Of a stretch of 45,926 nucleotides of DNA, positions 1 to 10,639 are shown piece after piece (position 1 is the stretch's first letter; every line of letters starts with the position of its first letter). The stretch is from Thelonectria olida (Eukaryota > Ascomycota > Sordariomycetes > Hypocreales > Nectriaceae). The notes beneath the pieces were generated by a model, which worked only from the letters and a program-made list of their open reading frames with translations, was not told the origin of the DNA and searched no databases. The position numbers and the translations under genes were made by a program. The DNA lies in contig JAGPYM010000105.1 of NCBI GenBank assembly GCA_020736575.1, positions 1 through 45,926 on the forward strand. The letters are read 5' to 3'.

Positions 1-1793
1 TTCGTTGGAATTGGCCTTGGGGGTCAATCTCCCAAGTGACAAGCAATCCGTCGCAACTCTTCGTAACGAGCCGTCTGCTGTTGGGTGTGAAGACAAGTTG
101 ACTAACAGATGCCGAGAGGGGCGCGAGGGTCTGGCTCTTTTCGAAATGGGCGCCGTTACGCGATCTGGAAAGAGTCCAGATGCCAACAGTTGCATAAGTG
201 CCAAGAATCACGGCGAGCATTTTCCCGTCTGGTGAGAAGGCGAGTTTACGGGGTTCATCAAAAATCCTGTCAAGTTGCTGCACTCTTGTGAATCTGCTCG
301 TAGGGAGAAGCGGCCCATCATTCAAACTCTCTTTTGCTGCGTCTGTTGGTTTGATCGTTGGCTCCGTTGGCTCTATCTTGGCAGGCGGAGAAGAATGACG
401 AATAGCCGAACCCGACGCTTCAGAGCCGTCAGGAATGGCAAGGGCATTACTCAATGTTGACCAACGTCCAGAAGCTTCTTCGTAACTTTCCGAGTTGAGC
501 CTCGAGGCTCTCGAATTCGTCTCGGCCGCAAGATTTGGGATCGAAGCCTCAGGGCCAATGGCTGATATCCACGAGCTTGCCAAAGCTTGCGCTGCTGTTG
601 GGCGCTGGCGCGGAGAGGGACTCATTGCAGAAGTAATGAAGTTTGTACACTCGGTGCTCAGCGAATCATCACCCGGAAAGGAGGTGCCGACAACAACGAA
701 ACGATAGAGATCTCGGGATTGGGGGAACGGCGATCGACCTGTGGCAATCCTGAACGTAATGGCGCCAACGGACCAGGTGTCGACGGCAAGAGAAAAAGTC
801 TGGACCTGGCCTGGTTCAAGGTCTAGATCGGAAGGCGCATACAGTCCTCGTACCTCGGGCGCAAGATATGGTTCTGTACCGATTTGTGTGCGTAGAGCTG
901 TTGACTCTATCTGCTTGCTAGCACCAAAGTCGGAAATCTTGATCCACCAGTTAGGACCTTCATGCTGGACGAGGATATTCTAGACAGTGGTATTTCCGTG
1001 AGAAAGGGCCAAACTTGAAGGGGCAAGTATATGTAGGTGAGATGATGGATGCCGGAAGGCCGGAAGACTTACGCTGGGCTTCATGTCGCGATGAGCAAAG
1101 TGGCTTTGGTGCATAAAGACAAGACCTTGTAGAATTTGCCGGCTGATTTCCCTAGTTTCGGCTTCGGGAAGAGGATTTCTAATATATAACTCTAAATCAC
1201 CTAGGGGAAGATACTCCATAGTGATAAAGATAGAATCTTGGGCGTCATACCAGCCAAAAGATTGCACAAAACAATCTTGATACTAGATATAAAACCATAT
1301 AAGCAGCCATACGGGGGACAGCAGCCAGGTAGAGTGGCTAATATTGTTGATTTCGTACCCGCTTATGAGAAAACTTGATAATAGCCAGGAGCTCTCGGAA
1401 CAAGACAACAGGCTCGACTTTAGACGACCCGAATGCCGTCTGGATCTCCTTTACCGCTCGAACCTCACCGGCAGAAGGACCTGAGGTGCAGTGCTCCAGT
1501 CGCACAACACCAAAGGTGCCACGACCTAGGTTCTTGGCGCGCTCCCATTTCTCCACTACGGGCGTCCGCCACTGTCCCGTTGCGGGATTGGAGACGTATT
1601 TGGTCTGGATGGTGCAGCCATCACTTGCAATGGTACTGTCGAGTTTCCAGTCGCGGACGAGGTCGGAGATAACGTCATCCATTCGGACGAAGCTCAAGAG
1701 AGTGGGAATGTGGTGGGAACGGTCAGATTTACGTCGCAACTCACGAAGTGATGGAAACAGGTTGGGCTTGGGCTCCGTGAAATATGTAACTTA
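1..1793 (-). CDS. Ser/Thr protein kinase with C-terminal WD40-like propeller (partial, continues past the left edge)
   Basis: Read on the minus strand, three exons join in frame. Exon A (about 1793-1359) carries a glycine-rich loop (LGRGTFGVV) and the VAIK-type lysine (RAVKEI). Exon B (1282-1073) carries the catalytic loop start HRDMKPS. Exon C (979-1) begins NILV and holds KISDFGAS, the APE motif (YLAPEV) and the F-helix (VDTWSVGAI). The introns are 1358-1283 and 1072-980, with GT...TAG ends. Exon C stays open to base 1. After a Ser/Pro-rich linker it enters WD40-like blades (KLAFSPDGKMLAV and SQLVFTPNSRRLV, each followed by a W-containing strand). The first ATG in frame is at 1682-1680. The frame is open upstream to about 1793, where a GTAAGT-like context suggests an earlier exon, so the true start is uncertain. 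All catalytic motifs are present. The substrate is unknown. Fungal kinases with WD40 tails are known as an expanded family. Confidence 0.82.
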
Positions 1794-2330
1794 CACGTGA
1801 CAGTTATTGTCCAATCAAAGTAACGCCACTAGGTATGCACCTCAGTTTGCCTTGTTCGTGGCGCTCATCATGCATGGAGCGGCTGACTTGAAGAGAGCGC
1901 CAAGGCATACTTGGTCAGCCAGCATGATAATTATCATAGGAGAAAAGAAGCCGTGTCACCACTGAGATGACACATGAACACTCGAAGAGTAGGCAAGTTA
2001 GTGGTTGATGCTGTTCAAGCTGTCATTCATCCATTCGCGTGCTGGCTAGCCCTGTTGTGTTTCCTGGTAGCGCGTGGTCGGTGTTTGGAGGCGGTTTGAG
2101 CTGGCGCCGTGGACCCGTCTGCCTGCCGGCAGGAAACGGATGGCAGGCTGGCTAGCCCAAGGGTTGATGATATTCCCTGTCGGCTGTCCCACCCTCTCAC
2201 TGGAGCAGAGATTAGCGAGCGGTCACAAGGCGATCTCCAGGCCATAGCACTAGCGAATAATACAAATGAATGAAATTTATTACGCCCGGGAGAACCTAGC
2301 CTCATAGGGCCAAAGACACTACTCTGTTTT
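1794..2330. other. Intergenic stretch, no supported gene
   Basis: This is GC-balanced sequence between the kinase 5' end and the first AT-rich block. A 92-codon ATG-started ORF on the minus strand (2305-2027) has no recognisable domain and low-complexity composition, so I do not call it. A short imperfect inverted sequence rich in GCAGG/CCTGC lies near 2120-2150. Confidence 0.5.
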
Positions 2331-2821
2331 CAATTCTATCAATTAGTTATAACAACCCATAGCCCCACACTCTTCCTTATTTGCTAGTTAGTATTATATT
2401 GCTTTACTTTAATATAATAGGCTTACTTAAAGGCTAATTTTTCCAAATATTTAGCATTTTATTTTAAATAGTAATAATATAATTTATTAATTTAAATATA
2501 AGGGGTTAAATTATAAAAAAATTATTATAAGCTTAGCTTAAAATTATAATTAAAATATAAACTAATTTATAAATTAGTTAGTATAAGTTTTAATAAGTAA
2601 AAAGAAATATAATAAGTATTAGTAAAATGCCTATTAAATTAAAAGTTTATAATTTATAAATATTTACTTTTTATATTTTTAATTTTATTATAATAAATAA
2701 TTTTTTTTTAATTTTATAATTTGTATATTTTATAATAAGTAATATAAGTTAATATAAAATAAAGTAAATTAAACTAATATTAAAATATATAAAACTAATA
2801 TTAAAATATATTATTAATAAA

Positions 2822-3410
2822 AATAAGCTTAATACTAGTATATAATAAAAGTTAATATAAGTAAAACCTAGTTTTATATTTATTATAATAAGCTTTTTTA
2901 AAGGGTTTATAATTAGTTTTTAAATAGAAATCCATATTAAATAAACCTTATTTAAAAAACCTTATTTTAAGCTTGTAATATAAAAGTACTACTCTTTTAA
3001 ACCCTAGTTTATATAATTTAACTAATTATAAAATATATAACTTAATATAATTAACTTTTTACTAATTAAATAAATTATAAGTTAAAAAAATAATAGTAAT
3101 ATAATAATTTAATATTTATTAAATTAAAAAGCTTAAAAAGCATTTTAAATAATTATAACTTTTTAATATTTTTATATTAATTAATATAAATATACTATTA
3201 AAAGTAATATAAAAACTTAATCTAATCTTTTTAAATTATAATATTCTAATTAAAAGATTAAATATATAAAAAGATAATTTTAAGGTTTTTAATAAAAAGG
3301 ATAGCTAATTTAATTACTTTTTAAATTAAATTAAATATAATAAGTTTAATTAAAATACTTAATTATTTTTTAAAAGAATATAAAAGTATAATTTAAAATT
3401 ATAACTTTAA
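2822..3410 (+). repeat. RIP-decayed dispersed repeat, copy 1
   Basis: It shares order and sequence with 5196-5790 over about 590 bp, with mostly transition differences and a few indels. Both copies contain the block around 'aaaacctagttttatattta' followed by the same landmarks. No coding capacity is left. The original element type cannot be read. Confidence 0.7.
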
Positions 3411-3525
3411 GAGCTATTATATATAATAGTAAGAATTTAAATAGCTATTTAAAAGGCTATAAAGGAAAAGTTTAAAAATTAAAAGTAAATTAAATAGGCA
3501 AGTAAATATAAGGGTTAAAAAGTAA

Positions 3526-3534
3526 GGGGGGGGG
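3526..3534 (+). repeat. G tract inside an AT-rich repeat unit
   Basis: A run of nine G in otherwise G-poor sequence, followed by 'gctaaaagggttaa'. The same context recurs at 6155-6171 and 6534-6541. Runs of G (C on the other strand) contain no CpA, the preferred RIP site, which can explain why they survived. Confidence 0.8.
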
Positions 3535-4396
3535 CTAAAAGGGTTAAATTAAAAAGAAAGGTTAAAAATAAATTAAATAGATTTAAAAGTATTTAAGCTA
3601 ATAGAAATAAGTAAGGTAATTAAATAGAAAAATATATAAAAGAGTAAATATAATAATAGAAATTACTAATTATAAAAATATTAACTAATATAAATATATT
3701 ATTAAAAATTCTAACTTAAAATATAATAGTATATTTTTAATTATAATTAAATTAAACCTTTTAAATTAAAAATATAAATTAAAAATAAAATTATAATTAG
3801 TTTAATTTTAAGAGCTAATAGTTAATTAAATATAAGTAATTTTTATAATACTTTTAAATTATATATAAAAGAGCTTTCTAATTAGCTTATATTATAATTA
3901 ATTTCTTATAAAAGTATTTAATTTTATATATATTTAAAAATTAAAAGTTTCTTTTTATATATAATATAAAAAGAAAAGCTAGTTATAAAAAATATAAAAT
4001 ATTATAAATAATATTATTTTTTACAATTAGTAATTTTTATTATTATATAAGCTCTTAATATATTTTACTACCTAGTTGCCTTACTCTATTTCTATTATTA
4101 TAAGCCCTATTAAAAAGCTTATTATAATAAATATAAGGCTAGAGTTTAGCTTATATTAACTTTTATTATATTCCTAAATTATTAGCTTTTTAATAATAAT
4201 AATAATAATAATAAATAATATTATTAAAAATAATATAAAAAATTAATTTAAGTTTTTAAAAATTATTATATTTTAATTAAAAAATTAAATATATAAAAAA
4301 AATAATTTTAAACTTTTTAATAAAAAGATTAATTAATTTAATTACTTTTTAAATTAAATAAAAAATAATAAATTTAATTAAAATAATTAATTATTA

Positions 4397-4534
4397 TATA
4401 AGGAGCTAAACCTATAGCTTTTTATAAGCTAGTATATAATATAATATTTTTATATAATAAAATAACTAATTAATCTTTATAACTTTATTAAATAGGTTTA
4501 TTAATAGGCAAGTTATATTATATTAACTCTTATA
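4397..4534 (+). mobile_element. RIP-decayed LTR-like copy (same family as 12620-12760)
   Basis: Aligns over its whole length to the solo LTR at 12620-12760. Nearly every G in that copy appears as A here and many C as T (for example 'ggagctgagcctgtagctcc' versus 'ggagctaaacctatagcttt'). It begins TATAAGG and ends CTCTTATA, so the terminal inversion is kept. With the copy at 4972-5107 it could flank a miniature retroelement of about 0.7 kb, or the two may be independent solo LTRs. Confidence 0.72.
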
Positions 4535-4971
4535 ATTATTATTTTATTATATAAGTCTTTTAATTATATAAAAAGCTATTATTAATAGGTTATAAGTTTA
4601 AGCTTTAAGTTTAAATTATTTTTTATAATTATAATAAGCTTATATTAAACTTATAAAATAAAGTTTAAAAGGGTATATTTAATTAGTTAGGCTATTAAAC
4701 TAGCTATATTTTAAGGGTTAATATTAGCTATATTATTTTAAAAGTTATATTAATATAGCTACTTTTTATAAATACTTAAATTAGAGCTTAAAGGCCTTGT
4801 TAAAATGTATTATATTTTATAATATATATTATAAGGGTTTTAATAAAATGCTTTATAATATACTTTATAAAAGAGTAAAAAAAAGTAATTATAGCTTATA
4901 TAATATATAAAAAGGTAATTATAACTTATAATTATAATATAAAATATACTATTTAAAAGGGGAAATAATTA

Positions 4972-5107
4972 TATAAAGCTAAGCTTATAGCTTTTTATTA
5001 GCTAGTATATAATATAAATTTTCTATATAATAAACTAACTAGTTAATCTTTTTAATTTTATTAAATAAGTTTATTAATAAGCAAGTTATATTTTATTAAC
5101 TTTTATA
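4972..5107 (+). mobile_element. RIP-decayed LTR-like copy 2
   Basis: Third member of the family at 12620-12760 and 4397-4534, in the same orientation. It has the same landmarks ('agctttttattagctagtat', then 'aagcaagttatatt') and the same CTTTTATA-type end. It lies 437 bp downstream of the copy at 4397-4534. Confidence 0.68.
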
Positions 5108-5195
5108 TATTAATTAAAAAATTATTATTTAAAAAATTATTATTTAAAAAATTATTATTTAAAAAAATATTATTTAAAAAAATATTATTTATTAA

Positions 5196-5790
5196 AATAA
5201 GCCTAGTACTAGTATATAATAAAAGTTACTATAAGTAAAACCTAGTTTTATATTTATTATAATAAGCTTTTTTATAGGATTTATAATTAGCTTTTAAGTA
5301 AAAATTCTTATTAAATAAACCTTACTTAAAAATCCTTATTTTAAACTTTTAATATAAAAGTATTACTCTTTTAAACTCTAGTTTATATAATTTAATATAA
5401 TTAACTTTCTATTAATTAAACAAATTATAATTTAAAAAGATAATATTAATATAATAGTTTAATATTTATTAAATTATTTAAATTTCCTTAAATATATTTA
5501 TTTAATTAAAAAACTTAAAAAGTATTTTAAATAATTATAACTTTTTAATATTTTTATATTAGCTAATATAAATATACTATTAAAAGTAATATAAAAAATT
5601 AATTTAATTTTTTTAAACTATTATATTTTAATTAAAAAATTAAATATATAAAAAGATAATATTAAACTTTTTAATAGAAAAGTTAACTAATTTAATTACT
5701 TTTTAAATTAGGTAAAAAATTATAAGCTTAATTAAAATAACTAATTATTTTTTAAAAAAATATAAGAGTATAATTTAAAGTTATTTTTAT
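5196..5790 (+). repeat. RIP-decayed dispersed repeat, copy 2
   Basis: Second copy of the segment at 2822-3410, in the same orientation. It carries a small extra insertion near 5478-5510 relative to copy 1. A partial third copy (about 4220-4395) matches only its 3' part and runs straight into the LTR-like copy at 4397. Confidence 0.68.
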
Positions 5791-6154
5791 AATTAGTAAT
5801 TTTTATTATTATATAAACTCTTAGTATATTTTACTACCTAGTTGCCTTGCTCTATTTTTATAAATAAGGTTCCTTAAGTAAGATTTATTTAATAGAAACT
5901 TTTACTTTAAAACTAATTATAAGCCCTATTAAGAAGCTTATTATAATAGATATAAGGTTAGGGTTTAGCCTATATTAACCTCTATTATATACTTAAATTA
6001 TTAGCTTTTTTAATAATAATAATTTAAAGTTTTACTTTTAAAAGCTATTATATATAATAGTAATAATTTAAATAGTTACTTAAAAGATTATAAAAGAAAA
6101 ATTTAAAAATAAAAAGTAAGTTAAATAGGCAAGTAAATATAAGAGTTAAAAAGT

Positions 6155-6171
6155 GGGGGGAGGGGGGGGGG
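6155..6171 (+). repeat. G tract, second occurrence
   Basis: G6-A-G10 in the same repeat context as 3526-3534, followed by 'gctaaaagggttaa'. The surrounding unit (about 6035-6312) aligns with about 3410-3680. Confidence 0.8.
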
Positions 6172-6533
6172 CTAAAAGGGTTAAGTAAAAAACAGAGTTT
6201 AAAAATAGGTTAAGTGGGTTTAAAAATAATTAAGCTAATAGAAATAAGTAAAGCAATTAAATATAAAAATATATAAAAGAGTTAATATAATAATAAAAAT
6301 TACTAATTATAAAGTAAAAACTAATTATAAACCTTTAAAAAAAAAACTTATTATAATAAATATAAGCTTAAGTTTTACTTATATTTACTTTTATTATATA
6401 TTAACTTTAAGCTTATTTTAATAAATAATTATATATAATTATAATAATTTAAATACTTATTTAAAAGGCTATAAAAACTTTTTAAATATATAAAGTAAAT
6501 TAAATAAGCAAGTAAATATAAGGCTTAAAAAGA

Positions 6534-6541
6534 GGGGAGGG
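6534..6541 (+). repeat. G tract, third occurrence
   Basis: A shorter G4-A-G3 run in a third, truncated copy of the same unit (about 6420-6560), again followed by 'gctaaaagagttaa'. Confidence 0.7.
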
Positions 6542-6660
6542 CTAAAAGAGTTAAGTAAAAATTAACTTCTATTATTTGCTTAAATTATTAGCTTTTTTAA
6601 TAATAATAATAATAATAAACTAATTAGTATAATAGTTAGAAAAGGCCCAGCGACAATTTA

Positions 6661-8667
6661 TCAGCTCGAACCTTTACCGCGGACTGGATCCGCCCGCATC
6701 TCTTCTTTCACACCGGCCAGCTGCTTGCCGCGAAAGTGTGCATGGGCCAGAGAATACACCATATCCTTATGGCCGCTGGGCAATACAAGCGGCTTCCATA
6801 TTTAATCCGCCAAATCGAGTAGTTTTTGACATTATTCATGTCGACGACGGCTTGAGAAATAATTATTAGCCCGTAATCACACTAAAAGGGGATATTACTA
6901 GCGGAAACTCACCCCATTTCCTGTCTTTTAGAACAAACGCGAAGAGCCGATGAGGGAGGAGAATGAGGTCTTCTTCAGGTATGCGGCGGGGTCGTCGCTG
7001 AGGTAGTGAACCTCTGTTGTGAGAACCGTCTTATCCGTCAGGAAGTCCTCCATGCGTTGGTGGTCCAGGTTCAAATCGTTATACACTTGGTCATTTTCGC
7101 AGCACATTGGCTTCCTGCACCCACCACTCGAAACCATGATTACTTCAGCCTCATTGGCATCCGGTGGTGTCTGTATGCCAAAGTCGACTTTGTAGTTGTC
7201 GTGATGTCTCACAAGTTGTCATATCCTTGAATGCTGAATGATTGAGTGACGGAGCCAAACTTGTTCCCATCGAAGCTAATCTGGTAGCAGGTGACAATAA
7301 AGTCGCTAGATTTGTTGGGAGTTTGGTACGAGCTGATGAACTTGCCACCCTCATTTTCGTTGTCGTTCTTATCCTCGGGAGGTGAAAGGTAAGGGCGGCC
7401 ACCGCTGACATGGGGCACTCGGTAGGCATTGATGGGCCTCTGTGCCGTGATCACTTCGACGCCTGGTTGAAAGATGTGCCATAGGTCGGAGAAGGCGATC
7501 TTTGTCACGGAAGAGGTCTTGAGAGATCCAAGCAGCTTCAAGTCACTGTCCATGAACTCGATCAGGCAGCCCAACTCTTCTTGGTAAGCCTGATAAGTGC
7601 CGTACTTATCGAGGAGGTCATTCTTGTTGGCGTCATCGATCAGGGACAGGAGGGAAGAGATCACGCGAGCCCTGAGACGTGGATGCGGTTGCTGAAGGTT
7701 GGTTCTGGGCCGTGGGATGGGGCCGATCGAGTATGTCCAATGGATCTTGAGTGTTGGCGAACATCAGATAAACTTGCTTTGACGGGCCAGGTCCGCAAGC
7801 TGCTGAGGATTGCTCTTGGCAAATCGGTCCCTCCACACAACATGAGGAATGACTGGATCGCTAATCATGATATCTATCGCATGCTCCTCGCTAATGATCC
7901 TCCCTCCTTCGTACTTTCGCTTCAAGTTGGACTAGATTGTTCTGTTCAATCTTGGGATTGCCGCCTCCACGATATTGTCCTCTTCTACGATATTATTGTC
8001 TCTCACATTAGTACCACCACTGCCATGTTCGGTTGATAAGGGCGGGCGTCTCGGGGACGTGCGTCGGCGAAGATGATGATTCATGTCGCCATCCTCAAGA
8101 GCCTCAAGCCTGGGTGGTCGCCAATATTAGCTACTGGTAATATAAGAACCACAGAGGAATGTGTTCATACCTATCTTCCACGAGGCGGAAGAATGCCTGA
8201 AGAGTGAAAGAAAGATGTCGTGCCCTTCTTATCCTCCAATCTAGGGGCATTCTCATCTCATGGTCTTGAATGTACTCATGTCCCGCTCTAACGTCCTCGA
8301 AAGGTCCCCTGGGTTCATGATCGGGCTAGAATGCTCGAGGTAGGTTGTGAAATAAGTTCAGGAATCCTTCTTCGGCATTTTTTGCCCTCTGCTGGCTATC
8401 GCAATTAGGCGTTGGGGGTCTCATCTGCTCGTGGTTCGTAGGGGGATCGTGCCTTGATTCTTTGTCAACCTCATGCTGCTGCTGCTCCTCATCCGCCGCA
8501 CTGACAAGCACCGTGGCTGGTTCGTATTTGTCAAGTTGATTCTTAACGTGATCTTCAGTGATCAGCAAGGAAACAGGTACATTATTGCTCTCCTCTGCCG
8601 AGATAGAGGAGGTCTGCGGAACTGCAATTGCCCTCTCGTGGGATCTGACAAGACTCGCTGTCACCAT
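6661..8667 (-). pseudogene. Fungal AAA ATPase with DUF7025-type N-terminal region, frameshifted and cut before the P-loop
   Basis: Read on the minus strand. The 5' ORF (8667-8326, ATG at 8667) is a low-complexity N terminus and is the least certain part. The 7664-7209 frame holds the DUF7025-like part (KIAFSDLWHIFQPGVEVI, then CYQISFDGNKFG). The next frame (7212-6928) holds CCENDQVYNDLNLDHQRMED. A third frame near 6960-6905 gives EEDLILLPHRLFAFVLKDRKW, ending at a GTGAGT donor. After a possible intron, 6780-6661 gives LVLPSGHKDMVYSLA and ADPVRGKG, then a stop. In intact members this sequence leads directly into the Walker A P-loop. Here the AT-rich block starts instead, so the ATPase core is missing. 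At least three frame changes and several stops mark it as dead. Confidence 0.7.
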
Positions 8668-9145
8668 TGTTGACTGTCAGCTGTGCTTAGCAATAGACCT
8701 TTGGAGAGGAGCAAGTGGCTAAAAGAGTTCTCTCGATCTGTGTGAGACGATTCTGTCAATCTCTGGTAAGTGAGAGTCACGCCTTAGAGAGTGCAGTTTT
8801 AGGGTAATAATATAGAGAGATTGTGTAAATCTTGCACTAGGCACTGGCAGCGCGACAGGGAAGAATACCTAAGCCATGTCGAGCCTGCCTCCTATAGAGC
8901 ACAGATGCCTGCAGGACGGCTCTCAAAGTCGATACTCAAAGACATTTAGTTGCGGCTGGGTGTATAGATGTTGGAGGTGTGGGTATGAGGATACTATAGG
9001 GCACCGGAGCTCGAGTCTTTATTCGCTAGTTCGGGGCAATTACTAACCGACCGGCCTGCTGCCCTTCAAGTCGGCAAGCCACACTAGAACTTCCGGCGTT
9101 TCTCTTATCATCAAAGTCATAATAGGTCCACAACCAATAACCAAG
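8668..9145. other. Intergenic stretch, no supported gene
   Basis: GC-balanced sequence between the divergently arranged remains of the AAA ATPase and the NLR-like gene. I see no ORF with a recognisable domain, no tRNA-like fold and no repeat. Confidence 0.5.
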
Positions 9146-10505
9146 ATGCTGCTCCTCCACAAGTGTGATGCATCAGCATATGCAGAGCTCTGTAAGGGGT
9201 CTTTGAAAGACACATTCCACGGAAACTCGATAACGGGCGAGACGAGCTCAGTTTCAGGCAGAATTTGCTCGCACCCTCTGTTGAGTTGGCCATCTAGTCT
9301 GTTAGCACGTGTAATCTACGACCGGGATCAAAGTTGTGCACAAGTGGTTATGGAAGGCTGCGAACCAGTCAGTCTTCATCGAACCATTGGTCGCTTTCAT
9401 TCCCAACGGGACGTACACATCAGTCATCTGCACTGGTCTCACATTTGTTCTCAAGGTCTGTACGCAACCCAGAGTTTCACCGTACTCTTGCTCACTATAT
9501 CTCTGTATAAAAGCCTGTGCCGCCGCCAAGTTCCAAGACGAGGCATTCGACCTGGCTAACAGCCTACCCGACAAAATAGATATTGATAATGAGTATGAAA
9601 AGCCCTATGCCACAGACGACTGCCTTCAGTCAGCGACCTCCGACTTATATATGGGAATTCTTCGGGCAATAGAGAGACTCATATATTACTTGTTAAAGGA
9701 TCATCCCTGCGAGGACATTCCGAATAGTTTTCGATTTATGCTGATGTTATTGACCCCTTAGTCGAACTTCTTAAGGTACTCGGACTCCAGAGCCAATATG
9801 ATCCCCTCAAAGGGAGAATCGGTGAAGTTGGAAAGGCATCTGCAAGAGTGGAGGAGGTCCTTCGACTGCGTGATAGTAAAAAGCTGGCTGAGCTTGGTGA
9901 TTGAGTGCATGCTATCCAGCAGGATACTACGACCATTAAGAACATGACTTTGGATTTACTGCATGCCCAATTCCGGGACGCCCAGTATCAGTATGCCTAC
10001 TTCCTCCGTCTGCCCCTACAAGGCTGACAGATGCAGGGCTGGAACGAGTGAAGCTGGCCACCGCGGGAACGCGACAAGCACAACCCAAAGCCTGCATCTC
10101 CCACAAAGAGTTGCTGTCTCTTTTGCGCTACAATGCCTCATCCGATCAGCGGCCTCTGTTGATGTACTATCTTCGAAGTTCGCTTTGGAGCGTGTTCTCC
10201 GAGCTGGGTTCAGAATGAACAAATCGGAGCAGACTCGAACGCAGTGGCTTATACAAGATAAGGTCGTTCGCAATTGGTTCGAATCGATAGAGCCGCGCGC
10301 GTTACTCGTCAATGGCAATCACCTCGTGAATCGCATCACACCAGTCTCCTTATTCTGTGCGATGCTGGTCCAACTTGTCAAGCAGTGGGCGTTTGTTGAC
10401 CTCACGTGCCTCAGCCAAGAAGATGTGAAGAAGCTGCAGAAAAAGATTTCCAATTTGGGCTCCAGGAGGCAGCTGCATCTCTTTCGATGTCTGCGAATAC
10501 TTTAA
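9146..10505 (+). pseudogene. NLR/STAND-like fungal protein, N-terminal half, with stops and frameshifts
   Basis: The frame opening at 9336 reads KWLWKAANQSVFIEPLVAFI, then ICTGLTFVLK, and after a gap DIDNEYEKPYATDDCLQSAT. This is the helical N-terminal domain seen ahead of NACHT-type modules in many fungal STAND proteins. The same frame continues past a frameshift (9740-10030) as DPLVELLKVLGLQSQYDPLK and TTTIKNMTLDLLHAQFRDAQ, with TGA stops near 9901 and 10024. A third frame (about 10040-10220) gives RVKLATAGTRQAQPKACISH. A fourth (to 10505) gives RALLVNGNHLVNRITPVSLF, then VDLTCLSQEDVKKLQKKI. The nucleotide-binding core and any repeat domain are absent downstream. The family assignment is from memory of fungal NLR-like proteins; the gene is clearly broken. 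Confidence 0.6.
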
Positions 10506-10639
10506 AGCAGATGAGACAGTCAATATGCCACAGTATATGGACGATGACACGATACTACCACAGATAATATAGTAATAGAACCGCAATGTGTTCAATGCAA
10601 AGGACAGCACAATACCTTCAGCCGGAAATATCGTTCATG

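Larger units (their letters stand above)
2331..6640. repeat. AT-rich, RIP-decayed repeat block (nested)
   Basis: About 4.3 kb made almost only of A and T, with no coding frame. It contains internally duplicated segments (2822-3410 and 5196-5790; a third partial copy about 4220-4395), G-tract-bearing units (about 3410-3680, 6035-6312, 6420-6560), and two decayed LTR-like copies. Where a less mutated relative exists (12620-12760), the differences are almost all C-to-T and G-to-A, as RIP produces. The edges are sharp: normal GC composition stops near 2330 and resumes near 6640, inside the remains of an AAA ATPase gene. (TAA)n runs occur near 4190-4215 and 6595-6620. Confidence 0.85.

Noticed and set aside
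2027..2305. 92-codon ATG ORF on the minus strand
   Set aside because: No recognisable domain, no neighbour support, and composition like non-coding flank.
7209..7212. Intron to explain the frame change in the AAA ATPase relic
   Set aside because: The only GT...AG pair there would give an intron of about 26 nt, too short for a fungal intron; a frameshift is simpler.
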